The position numbers and the translations under genes were made by a program. Shown piece after piece: positions 37,122 to 47,332 of a DNA stretch of 64,000 bases (positions within the stretch are counted from its first letter, which is position 1; each line of letters starts with the position of its first letter). The notes beneath the pieces are model-generated. The model was given only the letters and a program-made list of their open reading frames with translations, did no database searches and was not told the DNA's origin. The stretch comes from Austropuccinia psidii. Lineage: Eukaryota > Basidiomycota > Pucciniomycetes > Pucciniales > Sphaerophragmiaceae. The DNA lies in assembly GCA_023105745.1 (NCBI GenBank), contig JALGQZ010000005.1, forward strand, positions 66,357,019-66,421,018, given 5' to 3'.

Positions 37122-38900
37122 ATGTCCAACCAAAAATCCTTTGTATCACCACTATCCAGACCAGGTTTTGGTATCTTGAATAGCAATCAGGATAATGAGG
37201 TGCGACAAAATATTAATTTACAGCCCAGCTCGTTTCCATACCATCATCAAAATAATCAAGAGAATCTTCAACAATACAACGTTTATGATCATTTGAACCA
37301 ATTCCACCACAATGTGAGCCCAGTTATGCAGCATGGTGGCAATAACTCTGGCATTTATGCACATCACACTATTTATAGACAATGTGATGGTCCATTACAT
37401 GCAATCGAACATGAATTGAATCATGTGATTTCAGCTATGCCGGATAATGACTCACACGAAAGAAATGAACAACAAAATCATCAAGTTATAGCCTCATCCA
37501 ATAATTTATTACATGTCAGGGATGAATTTGACTTGCCTGTCCGATCTCAAACATCACAGACACATGAGTCAACATTATCCAAACAAAGTAGTGTGGCTTT
37601 GCGAAATGAGAAGCAAAAGAGAAAACGACGCACCAAGAAGGAACTAGAACATGATAAAAGACACCACATCATCAAAAAATCCGGAAACGATAAAAATCCA
37701 CCATTCATCCAATCTGATTTTGAACATATTTGTTCCTATTTAGAAGATGAGGAGAACTATCATGGTGAATCATCACAGTTAATTAAAGACATAACTTTGA
37801 ATTTTTAACTATTCTTGATGTATTTCACTAGATCTATTTGGAGATAGCAAAAAAACGAGCTGGGGAAAAAAAACATACACGTGGCCAGGCTTTCAAACGT
37901 TTTGCTATTTATTTGAATTCCCATCATGAGGAAGGGACGCTAAATCTAAGTGGTCGCAACCTTCAACAGCGTTGGAGAACATATAAAAGGAAATTTGTAC
38001 AAACAGCGCAGTTTTTGAAAGGGACGGGCCAAGGACTGGATGTCATGACTAATAACACACTCCAAGAAGATGTGAATTCTCGCTGTCCATGCTTCGATCG
38101 AATGGTAGCAATATTTGGTAACAAGCAAAATGTCATAGGACATAATGTCTTTGACAGTACAACTAAAATCAATAAAGAACATGATGCTGATAAACATAGC
38201 ATCAACTCTTATGAGTCTGATACTGATTCACAAGGAATCAGTGTCACAGAGCATTCGTCTGAGAAAGATGTATCAATTGAACCATCTTCACAAATCGTCA
38301 TTTCAGTTGAAGATAGTCAATCGGAAGGGTCTGAACATAGCACAACTGCACACAAAGAAGAATCGAATCATCATGCCTCAAGTATAAAAATGACATCATC
38401 TAAAATTCATAAGAGAAAACACTTTGGAAGTCAACGTCAAATTCCACCGAGGCTTTTGCCAAAAAAACAGCAATCAATATTTGGTATGCTTGACCATAAG
38501 CTTGAAATCCAAAATCAGCAGGTTAACGAGCAATTGCAAAGAAAATTGCAGTATGATTGTGATCGAGATGAAAAAGCGGAAAAAATGAAGCTGATGGAAA
38601 TGAAAGAGCACAAGGAAATTCGGTTATTGGAAATAAATAATCAGCATGCTTTTCAGACAGCTGAATTGGAAGTTCAGAAGACAACCGCAAGAAATGCCCA
38701 AATGGCACTTGAAGAATCATTGAATCGTACAAAGCTTGAATATGACCTGAAAAGAGAGGAATTGGACCAAAAAAAAAAATGATCATGAAATCGAAATGTC
38801 CAGAAGAGCAGAACGATTAGCAGAAATAACCCAATTGCATAAGCAGGGCATGACACCAGATGAGATACATAAATACCTGGAGCTTATTTCCAAGTGTTGA
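37122..38900 (+). pseudogene. Harbinger ORF1: Myb/SANT (trihelix-like) protein with NAM-associated-type C-terminus
   Basis: Exon 1 starts at ATG 37,122 and ends at 37,764. A 67-bp intron (37,765-37,831, GTGAAT...CACTAG, phase 1) joins it to exon 2. The protein would be about 569 residues: a polar N-terminus rich in Asn, Gln and His (1-150), a basic stretch KQKRKRRTKKELE near 164-176, a SANT/trihelix-like domain starting at about 197 (SDFEHICSYLEDEENY) and continuing with LSGRNLQQRWRTYKRKF and CPCFDRM, then an acidic/Ser-rich linker and a Lys/Glu-rich coiled coil to the end at TGA 38,900. Two single-base shifts break it, both in A-runs: 7 A at 37,849-37,855 and 11 A at 38,769-38,779. Losing one A at each site would keep the frame. 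In Harbinger elements this partner binds DNA and brings the transposase to the nucleus. The lesions may be assembly errors, in which case the gene is intact. Confidence 0.8.
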
Positions 38901-39052
38901 ATTCTCTCGCTTATGTTTCACTTCTAATTATTGAAATAGACGTAAATTGTTCGAAATTATTTTTTACCATATTTTCTCCCTTGAAATATTGTGTAATTAC
39001 ATTTGTTTTATATACACAATACTTATAATCAAAATGGCTAATAATAAACAAA

Positions 39053-40327
39053 TCAAGGAACTGGAAGAGCTCCAATAGAATAATTGTGGCGTACACATCT
39101 GTTCTTCACTTGATTACAGAATTCTGCTGCCGTCGGAGTTGGCTTGTCGATTCCTAGTTGCACAGGTAATCTATCTTTTTTGTCTTCACTCAGATCATCC
39201 CATGAGTCTCTTATATGAGAAAGCATGTTGTGTAGAATACAGCACGCCTTTATCCAATCAACATAGCTTGTAATATCATCCTTGTCATTTAATTTCAACC
39301 TCAATTCTCTCAAAGATGCCCATCTACCTTTGAGAATACCAATCACATGTTCATTCCGTACGCGTGCCCTTGCCAAGCAGAAATTAAATTCTGTATTGAT
39401 TTGTGTATTTGACATTGGGGCTTTGAATGATGGAATGAGTGTCTCAGTAAGGGGGTATGCTGAATCTGCCAATAAATATTGGCCTGTTTAGGACAAACAA
39501 GTTAATATAAATATTTGAATTGGAAAGACAAATTCCTTACCTTTATCAAAAAAAAGATGTGGATTTTTGAAAAGTCCCATCTCCTTGTAGACCATCGCAT
39601 CAGCACAAGAACCAGGCCAGCCAGTAATCAACGCTGTGATATTTTTATCACAATCACATATTATTTGAGCATTAATTGAATAACGCTTTTTGCGATCAAA
39701 GTACACTTCACCCTGCCAAGATGGCTTTTGATAAATCGGGAAGGTTGTTCCATCAACAAAGCCTATACACCCTTCAAAACCTTCTTGGCGCATAACCTGT
39801 GATATCTTCTGCCTTCTCAAATTATCTGGCCAAACAAGGTATTCTTTTTGATAATGAACTATTGCCTTTATTACCCGCCTTGAAATCGCAATAACAGAGC
39901 CCCTGCTGACATGAAAATTACGTGCAAATTTTCCAACTGACCCTGCATTACCGTTCGAACCCAAGCGCTCCAAAGTTAATGCCAGTTGATGTGAAATTGG
40001 GAGCTGCTTGCATGTACTAGAATTTTTAAAAACATCACTGTCTTTTATCATATCATATATAAAATTAAAACCCTCTTTTGAAGTCCGCATTCCCTGCTTG
40101 AAATCCTCATCTGTCATGTTAAAGATAATTTCAATATTAAAAAGGTGAGCGCTGCTTTGTTTTAATGGTCTTTCCAAGTATCTTCTGCCCAATGTCTTCA
40201 AAAGGAGCTCGCTGTATATCCATGACTTGCCATATGTTGAATCCAACACTGTCGAAGACAAAAGGTCATCGGGAAATGATATTGAACCAATTGTTGGGAG
40301 GATGCTTAATCCAAGTAAACTTCTCAT
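39053..40327 (-). CDS. PIF/Harbinger DDE transposase (DDE_Tnp_4 type)
   Basis: Exon 1 runs from ATG 40,327 to 39,541 and exon 2 from 39,483 to 39,053. The 57-bp intron (39,540 to 39,484) has a GTAAGG donor and an AACAG acceptor and keeps the frame in phase 1. The 405-residue product shows a helix-turn-helix-like N-terminal half (HVSRGSVIAISRRV, residues 139-152) and the catalytic signatures CIGFVDGT (Asp192), PGSCADAMVY (Asp243), YLLADSAYP (Asp269) and RVRNEHVIGILKGRW (Glu307). Length and motif order suit Harbinger nucleases, which cut and reinsert the element. No stop or shift breaks the spliced frame. It converges with ORF1, with about 150 bp between the two stop codons. It may be active if ORF1 is intact. 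Confidence 0.9.
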
Positions 40328-40726
40328 GTTTTATATTCCTTCCTCTAATTGTGCCATCATACAAACTACTTGCAATTCACTAAGTACTTTCTTCCGTTGT
40401 GAGACTTTGGGCATTTCGCAAGAAAACGAGGAACTAAAGTACTCAAAAATGCAACATCTAAGAAAACAAAAAATAGTACAAAAAATAATTTGTGATATAA
40501 ATTATTCATGTTATTTCAGAACAGTAAAAATTATATGATCGGGCTGATGACATCATTCATTTATCAAATGCAGTCATGTGAAGTTGCCATGGCTTTACGG
40601 AAAATACTTTTACGATAAAATTATCTTAAATAAACCTCCCATGAGCTGGCGTGTGAGCTGGCTCATGCAAGTGCTTGCCTAACAATTTTCGTGTTCATGT
40701 CAGTATAAATTTTGGCTTATCAAACC

Positions 40727-40743
40727 TGGCATTGAACCTCACT
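40727..40743 (-). repeat. Harbinger right TIR
   Basis: Inverted partner of the left end, followed by ATT at 40,744-40,746. Confidence 0.85.
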
Positions 40744-40749
40744 ATTAGT

Positions 40750-43050
40750 TCTTGAATAAATTTTGGTGATATGGAAAAACTTATCAACGGTAAGGTTGAT
40801 CTTTTGGCCCAACGCTTTGTTCATTAATTTTTCAATTATTCCTTCCGTTTAATTTTCCTTTTCTTATTATTTCTTGCTCTTTGGAAATTTTCATATTATG
40901 CTTTGTCTCCTCTACCAGCTCTTTAACTGGTTCTTTGGGTTTTATTGGACTTGGCTTTTATGGTCTTATAATATCAGCAGGTTTGCATGTTTGGTTTTTG
41001 TGAGTATTATTACTCTTTCTTCTTTTTGATCATCTTTCAAAGAAATCCTCCTGGAATTCTGGTCTTCCCTCCAATTATCTCTCTAGTTTTGATTCTTTCT
41101 TTTGATGGAGCTTGTTGATATTGAGCCTTTAATATATCTTCATTTCAAATTCTTTTCTTAGTACTTCTTAATCCATAAGAAAGCTCATAAGTCTTTTCCA
41201 ATTCAGTTAATATTGATGGTGGCTTCCAATCACCCCAATTATCCATTCAAATAAATTCAGTTTATTTCTCTTCCTTTTGATCTTCCTCTCTTTCCTTCTC
41301 TTAAATTTTCTTCTTCAGTTATTTTTGTTCCTTTTGAAACTTTCTAACCAGATATTTAGTAGTGGATTTCTCATTATTTGGCAGTTTTTCCCAGTTTTTT
41401 ATGAATAGCTGAAACCTTCTTTTATGAGCCATTTTCTATTTTGATCTTTTATCAAATATTCACAACCTCCATTCGAGTTTCCCTCTTCAACATATTAGTA
41501 ATATTGAACAAATGGTTTGTGTGTATTCTGTGCTGGTTCATATGAGGAATATCCATATTATTTTGAGGGTAAATTTTCTTTTGGTCTGTTTCATTTGGAA
41601 ATATTCTTTGAGTGATTTTCTTTCTTGTTGTGAGGATTTACTGCTTCAGATAGCTTCTTTCTTTCATGAAGGACATAATTTACATCCTTGTGTTATTCTT
41701 GATCTTCTATCTTGTGCCTTCCCTGTTATTTTATTCCCTTATTTAGCTCCTTCCGTTGATAAAAAGCATTTTCCATTCTTTAATCCTCAACCCTAATATT
41801 ATTTCTTTTATATGTAGCTTGAAAATGTTTTTTCCTTCTCTATCACATACATATTGACTTCTGTCCTTTGACATAGTAACTGTCTCTAGTTCCTGCTCCA
41901 CATATTTCTTCATAATCTTTATGTGAGATACAATATACCCTCCATCTCTTTCCTGGGCCACAAATTAATCCCTATGAATTTACTATATTATGGATTCTCT
42001 GGTCTCAGAGGACAGGCTTGCATAGAATTTTTAATTATGTTTTACTTTTTTCTTGAGATATCAATATTCATAGAGTTAATTAAGAGTTTTATCATATCCA
42101 CTAATGAACCTCCTTTTCTATTATAGCTTTTTTTATTCCTCCTTCTTTCTTGGAATATGAAATAGTTTTTACAATGATTCCAGTATGTGCCCTCTGTAGA
42201 GATCTACTCTTCCACATTCAGTGATAAGCTCTTATTCAATTTTTTCCCAACACTTTTCTTCATATCCTTTCAGTGATTCAATTTTATGTTTTACATCTTC
42301 TGAGTCTGAAATAAATATAAACTGTCTTGCTATATCTTCTTAACCAGATCCATCAATTTAAGAAGCTATCTCAATTCTCTGGGTACATAATTTGACTTCA
42401 TTAAAGTCACAAATAAGGTTGTAATACTTAGCCTTTATCTTGACTACAGGATTTTCTCTTATGACCTGTTTCTGTAATCAACTTGGGTGTAGGTGTAGAT
42501 GTGAATACTCTTCCTAGTATGGATTTATTTCTGTCTTCAGCTATTGGGGTGGATGTGGCTCTTGCGAAAGGTGTTGGTAATGATGGTGACTATTCTGGTA
42601 TTACATGTCTTGGTAATATTGGTTTACTGGGGCTGTCTCCAGGTGTGAATTATGTTGATTGTCTTCCCTTTCCTTTGTTTTTACTTTTAGTCAATAAAAA
42701 ATAGTTCATCCACTTCACAAGACCTTTAATTTTTTCAGTTTAATCTTCCTCTTCACTCTATTCAGCTTACTGTTCCTCCAAAGTATCTTCAGGAATTGGG
42801 GGTATATTTGAGGTAGATTGTTGATTCCTTTGCTCTACTATATATTTATTTGCTTTTAGTTTTTATTTTTATTTTTTCCTTTTCTGGCTTCTTTGATGAG
42901 GTTAAAGAATAATTTTCTAAATTTTTCCTTTTCTGTTGATTTTTTTCTTGGTGTTGAAATAAGAACACTATTATATATCTGTAATCTGTTTTCTGAGGGT
43001 GTTAATGTTAGAGCAGGGTAATAATAATAGTATAATCCAGATGACAATAT
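40750..43050 (-). pseudogene. gag-like region of gypsy family C
   Basis: Readable pieces in descending order are 43,047-42,856 (63 codons, Tyr-rich then LTLTPSENRLQIY and Lys-rich), about 42,720-42,480 (Pro/Ser-rich, with RVFTSTPTPK), 41,961-41,743 (72 codons, MAQERDGGYIVSHIKIMKK) and about 41,260-41,000 (DNWGDWKPPSILTELEKTY and a Lys/Arg/Gln-rich tail). Order and composition suit a Ty3 gag followed by a basic nucleocapsid-like tail. Frames are broken many times. Confidence 0.55.
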
Positions 43051-43171
43051 TGAATGAAATTTAAATGGTGATAATTACTTATTTGATTGATTTTCTTATA
43101 CAAGCTTAAATTAAATATTGAATATCAATTTGGTGAATAAATTATGAAAAAATGCCCTATCTGATTGCAAC

Positions 43172-44057
43172 TGTTGGGAAACCAGATGTGGGATACTCCT
43201 TGGTGTGGTATAAATGAGGCAGTACCTGGAAGGGGAAATTACAAGGAGAAATTTATTTATTTATTTTCAGACTTAAAACCTTTCTCTTCTTGAATGCTAG
43301 AATAATCTAGACTTCCCTACCTAACAATTCTGATTTATCTTGACTTGAGCTTCACAATCAATTTATTTATTTTGATGGTGTCTGGGTCAGAAAGCTCTAT
43401 TCAACAGACTTTCATCACACCTATCTTGATCTTGAAATATTGTTAAATAAATAGTTACAGAGATAAGATAGTATAAAAACTAGAAGCATACATGAATTTT
43501 ACCAAACCCTACTACAAATAGCTTTTCTTGTTTGAAAAAAAAAAATTGATAGATGATAGATAATATAATATGGGATAACAACATAAATGAATTTTTTTGG
43601 GGGTTTTCTAGCTTTTATGAGTGACATAATCCTTGATAATGATAAATTTTAAAATGACATTATAATAGTGTAAGGTTAATTTTGAGGGTTTCTTATGTAA
43701 GATGATAACAGATAGCTATTATAAGCTCTTATTAGGATTTAATAATTGTAATATGTAATGTAATAGTCATTTCTTGACGGTATAACACTATAATATTTGA
43801 TCAAGGTGTTTTAATTTATTGGATTTATAGTAAAAGTATAATTGTCTTTATAATAGAAATGTCTATGTATTAAGGTGTAGAACTAGAATATTGGTGAACC
43901 ATTTGTTAACCACAATCAATTATAAGACTAACAATATGTTACTACTAATATTGACTACTGATTAATTTTTTTAAAGGGAATTCTCAATAATTTTCTTCTG
44001 CAATGGAAACTATTGTGAAAAACTATTTTTTCAGAAAAAATAATAAGAAGCTGTATT
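43172..44057 (+). repeat. LTR-Y copy 2 (cut by gap)
   Basis: Starts TGTTGGGAAACC and matches copy 1 (21,030-21,880) along its whole visible length. Its first 60 bp also match, in inverted form, the sequence ending at 45,211. The gap removes its end. Short frames here are not convincing genes. Confidence 0.65.
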
Positions 44058-44557
44058 NNNNNNNNNNNNNNNNNNNNNNNNNNNNNNNNNNNNNNNNNNN
44101 NNNNNNNNNNNNNNNNNNNNNNNNNNNNNNNNNNNNNNNNNNNNNNNNNNNNNNNNNNNNNNNNNNNNNNNNNNNNNNNNNNNNNNNNNNNNNNNNNNNN
44201 NNNNNNNNNNNNNNNNNNNNNNNNNNNNNNNNNNNNNNNNNNNNNNNNNNNNNNNNNNNNNNNNNNNNNNNNNNNNNNNNNNNNNNNNNNNNNNNNNNNN
44301 NNNNNNNNNNNNNNNNNNNNNNNNNNNNNNNNNNNNNNNNNNNNNNNNNNNNNNNNNNNNNNNNNNNNNNNNNNNNNNNNNNNNNNNNNNNNNNNNNNNN
44401 NNNNNNNNNNNNNNNNNNNNNNNNNNNNNNNNNNNNNNNNNNNNNNNNNNNNNNNNNNNNNNNNNNNNNNNNNNNNNNNNNNNNNNNNNNNNNNNNNNNN
44501 NNNNNNNNNNNNNNNNNNNNNNNNNNNNNNNNNNNNNNNNNNNNNNNNNNNNNNNNN
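44058..44557. other. Assembly gap (500 N)
   Basis: Exactly 500 N, placed between two LTR-Y copies that face each other. A frame of 185 codons drawn through the N is meaningless. Confidence 0.99.
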
Positions 44558-45211
44558 TAACCCTTATTTATAGAAGGGATATCATCTTACCCTTATATCT
44601 TATATCATAAGCCTTTTAGGTATATTGGATTATCTTTATATTTATCCTAATAGTATTATATTACTATTATATCATTTATATCTTACCCTTATATCTAACA
44701 AAACCACCCTTAAAGAATTAGCTTACCCTTAAATTATTATAGCTATAAAGATAGTATTATTAAATCACCTTTAGAAGTATTAGCTAGCTATCAAGATTAT
44801 TATTAATATTAATAGTGATCTTAAACAGTATTCTTTAAATATCTCAGGTATTGAAAAAAGGAATACTAGAAGAATTAATTTAAAAGAATTATAATCAATA
44901 ACAAGAAAGTTAAGCAAACCTAAATTATTAAAAAATATTAACTATTACCAGTATTATCATAGTGATCTTTTATTGACAGACTGATAGAGACTGCTGAAGA
45001 AAATTCTCCAAATTGAAAAGCCACAAAACTAAATAATTGATTTGTGATCTCATCAAAAAAGGGTATCTTTTTCAGTATATTTAGAGGGGCATCTAATACA
45101 CCTTAGCACCCATGGTTATTGGCTAATTCTGAAATTCAAAACAGACTTACCAATAATTTCCCCCTCAAGGTACTGCCTATTATTTATCCCACAACAAAAG
45201 GAGTTCCCACA
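44558..45211 (-). repeat. LTR-Y copy 3, inverted (cut by gap)
   Basis: The reverse complement starting at 45,211 (TGTGGGAACTCC, then a shared AGGCAGTACC and GGGGAAATTA) resembles the first 60-70 bp of copy 2. Further in, towards the gap, similarity is not clear. The stretch 44,558-44,730 is rich in TTACCCTTATATC-like motifs. Confidence 0.45.
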
Positions 45212-45862
45212 ACGTGTTTTTAGTAAAACTCACGTGTTTTTGCCATCAATTGGTAAAAACACGTAATTTTATGGTAAAAAAACACAAGGGGTGATTTTAA
45301 AATGAAATATGGCTATTTATGGCATTTTGAAGGCTATTAATGGCATTATAAATGAAATAAAGGGATTTATTAATGCCATAAATGTCATTATTAATGCCAC
45401 AAATGTCATTATTAATTCCATAAATGGCATTATCACTGCAATAGAGGTAATTATTAATGCCATAAATGGCATTATAAATGCAATAAAGGGAATTATTCAT
45501 GCTATAAATGGCATTTTTAATGCAATAAATGGCACTTTCAATGCCACAGATGGAATTTTTAATGCCACAAATGGCATTATTAATTCCATCAATTGCAATT
45601 TTAATTCCATCAATGGCATTGTTAATGCCATTTATGGTATTTTTGAGGCCATTCATGCCATTTTTGAGGCCATTGATGGCATTGTTAAGGCCACAAATGA
45701 CATTAACAATGCCATTTATGAAATTGTTAAGGTATAAATGACATTAGCAATGCCATAAAAGGCATTGTCAAGGCCATTAAAAATGGAATAAATGGCCTTA
45801 ACATTTCTTAGTAAAAACAAGTAAGGGCTTACGTGTTTTTACTAAAAGCTTACATGGGTTTA
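45212..45862. mobile_element. Non-autonomous MULE-like miniature element with a 21-bp tandem repeat
   Basis: The right end, read inverted from 45,862, is GGGTGTTGGTAAACCC, which matches the first 24 bases of the MULE at 25,619 at 19 positions. Near the left side, GGTAAAAACACGTAA and its inverted partners form a strong palindrome at about 45,230-45,265. Between the ends lies a tandem array. The exact left terminus is obscured because LTR-Y copy 3 joins at 45,211. The right end sits inside LTR-X copy E. It has no transposase, so any movement would depend on a MULE in trans. Confidence 0.5.
45315..45785 (+). repeat. 21-bp tandem repeat, about 20 degenerate units
   Basis: From 45,369 units of the form ATTAATGCCATAAATGGCATT follow one another every 21 bp. 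Earlier and later units are more diverged. Each unit holds an internal near-palindrome (AATGCCATAAATGGCATT). Because 21 is a multiple of three and no stop falls in the favoured frames, long frames are open on both strands (+ 142 codons with an Asn-Ala-Ile-Asn-Gly-Ile-type heptad, - 119 codons). I regard these as by-products of the repeat. Confidence 0.9.
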
Positions 45863-46282
45863 CCAACACCCAAAACTAATTTAAGCTTATTTAGAGTTGA
45901 GTTACAGAAATTTTACCCAGAGGTGACCCCACCTTATTTTTTATGAGGAATCCAATGGTGAAGTAATTTTTTTAAGTTTATTTATTGGATAAAAAGCTAT
46001 AATATTTATTATGTAACTGTTTCCCAAAAATATTTCAATTTCTCTAATTTTAATAAAAATTCATTTTTCTTAATTTTTTCAACTAAAAATGCTTTTTCAT
46101 AATTTTAAAGTTTAATGTAATTTTTATTTTACATAATAATTTAATTTTTTTTTTTATATAAACTTGTATTTATATTTTAATTTTTATTTTGATAATATAA
46201 ATAAATTTATTTTATTTATATTTGTATCTTATTTTGTTATTTGTGGTCTTTTGGGTATATGAAAATACCTCTAAGGCTCACA
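45863..46282 (-). repeat. LTR-X copy E, inverted and truncated
   Basis: Read on the minus strand from 46,282, TGTGAGCCTTAGAGG and the following ACCCAAAAGACCACAAA match the start of copy B at 33,829. Similarity resumes at ACTCAACTCTAAATAAGC (about 45,883-45,900 here, 34,149-34,166 in copy B) and stops at 45,862, where the miniature MULE-like element begins. It directly abuts gypsy coding sequence on its right. Confidence 0.75.
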
Positions 46283-47332
46283 ACTACTTGGAAACCAATA
46301 TGAAGAGAAAGATAGAATCAACCAGAAGAAAAAGGTCCTTTGAGGTGTCTCATATGTGGAAGTACAACCCATTGGGATGATATGTGTCCTAATAAAACAA
46401 GAACCCATGAGATAGAATGCAGTAAGACTCAAGATACCAAACAAAGAACTCAAGCTACTGTACAAGAAATTGATTATGAACCTTCCTAAAAAAGAAGAAT
46501 TACCAGTTGAACTAAGTATAGAATACATCGCTTTCTACTTTGAAGTCACAGAGGTGCATACTCATTTGCCATATTATATTGATTAATGTATGAATATTAT
46601 ACATGCAAATATTCAAAGATTCAAAAGAGCAAATTTTACAGAGGTAAAGGTTACATAGATGGATTTTATTGTATCACTAAGATTATTTTAAAGATGCAAG
46701 AAGAGAAGATAAATCTTGACTCAGGTAATTTTTGCATTTGCTTTCCCCCAACAGAAAAGGGAGATAACTCTCATTAAACAAGTAAAAAATACCAACACAG
46801 ATATATTTGTGACTGATAAGTCCATTGAAGCACAAATAAGTTTTGAATTGAAATTAGAAATGAAGGGAGAACTAATTGGAATTTTATTTTAATCTAAAGA
46901 AGATTTTGCTTCTGATAATGAACCACTAGGGGCAATTAAGGGCCATGAGGTGGACAGTCATCTAGCATTTCAAGTTGGCTCAGTAAAGAATTATACTTCA
47001 AGTGATAGATAATCTTTCCTTTGAGGAATGAAAAAACATGATACTTACCATCAATTAATTGAAGTTAGGAGAGAAAGGTACTCAAATTATTAAAAGAATA
47101 AAGAATTAGGGGAAATAATGAAAGAGAATACTTAGTTCAGAACAGAAGCCCACAACATGAAGTTGTGTGGCTTTCAAAACATAAAATTCCTGATTACCAA
47201 AGATTTCTCAGAAGTGTCACACATTAGAGGAGATCAACTTTTAAATAATGTTTGACTTATTTGCCTTAAATACTCAGAAAGAGCTAGTAGAGAGGCTGCA
47301 AAGTGGATTATACTCCCCAATTAAATTGAGGT
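46283..47332 (+). pseudogene. gag nucleocapsid and protease remnant, element-A type gypsy
   Basis: The + strand has an intact CCHC zinc knuckle, CLICGSTTHWDDMC (46,346-46,387), with C-x2-C-x4-H-x4-C spacing. This is the nucleic-acid-binding finger of gag. It is followed by FEVTEVHTHLP (about 46,538-46,570), then RGKGYIDGFYCIT and NLDSGNFCICF with the protease active site DSG (46,635-46,750), then SDNEPLGAIKGHEVD (about 46,913-46,957), which normally precedes RT. Roughly 130 codons that separate protease site and pre-RT motif in relatives are missing. LTR-X copies bound it on both sides. Confidence 0.75.

Larger units (their letters stand above)
36789..40743. mobile_element. PIF/Harbinger DNA transposon, nearly complete
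   Basis: The ends AGTGGGGTTCAATCCCA (36,789-36,805) and, inverted, AGTGAGGTTCAATGCCA (40,727-40,743) match at 15 of 17 bases. They are flanked by ATT on both sides (36,786-36,788 and 40,744-40,746), the 3-bp duplication size typical of PIF/Harbinger. The 3.95-kb element carries two converging genes: a Myb/SANT-like DNA-binding protein (37,122-38,900, +) and a DDE transposase (39,053-40,327, -). Subterminal TGGCTCATG-type repeats lie inside both ends. It is the best-preserved DNA transposon here and interrupts a decayed gypsy element. Confidence 0.88.
35536..43070 (-). mobile_element. Ty3/gypsy family C, decayed, split by Harbinger
   Basis: On the minus strand, gag-like pieces lie at 43,050-40,750 and protease plus linker pieces at 36,730-35,930. 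The PIF/Harbinger element at 36,789-40,743 sits between them. Left of 35,930 the decay is too strong to follow, and a solo LTR-X occupies 33,829-35,530. The protease and linker strings resemble a rust gypsy family distinct from element A. RT and integrase were not recognised, so the element is internally deleted or unreadable. Confidence 0.65.

Noticed and set aside
37946..38786. Minus-strand frames of 80-87 codons opposite Harbinger ORF1
   Set aside because: They are shadows of the + strand coding sequence with no motifs.
40165..40538. Plus-strand frames opposite the transposase N-terminus
   Set aside because: They overlap the confident transposase exon, with no domain or conserved motif.
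44003..44560. A 185-codon frame made mostly of N
   Set aside because: Only 18 codons are real sequence.
44558..44730. Telomere-like CCCTTA motifs
   Set aside because: They are irregular TTACCCTTATATC strings, not tandem CCCTAA/TTAGGG, and lie inside an inverted LTR-Y copy.
45297..45741. Overlapping frames on both strands encoding heptad-like repeats
   Set aside because: The 21-bp repeat length keeps frames open on both strands. There is no start context, intron or domain to favour either.
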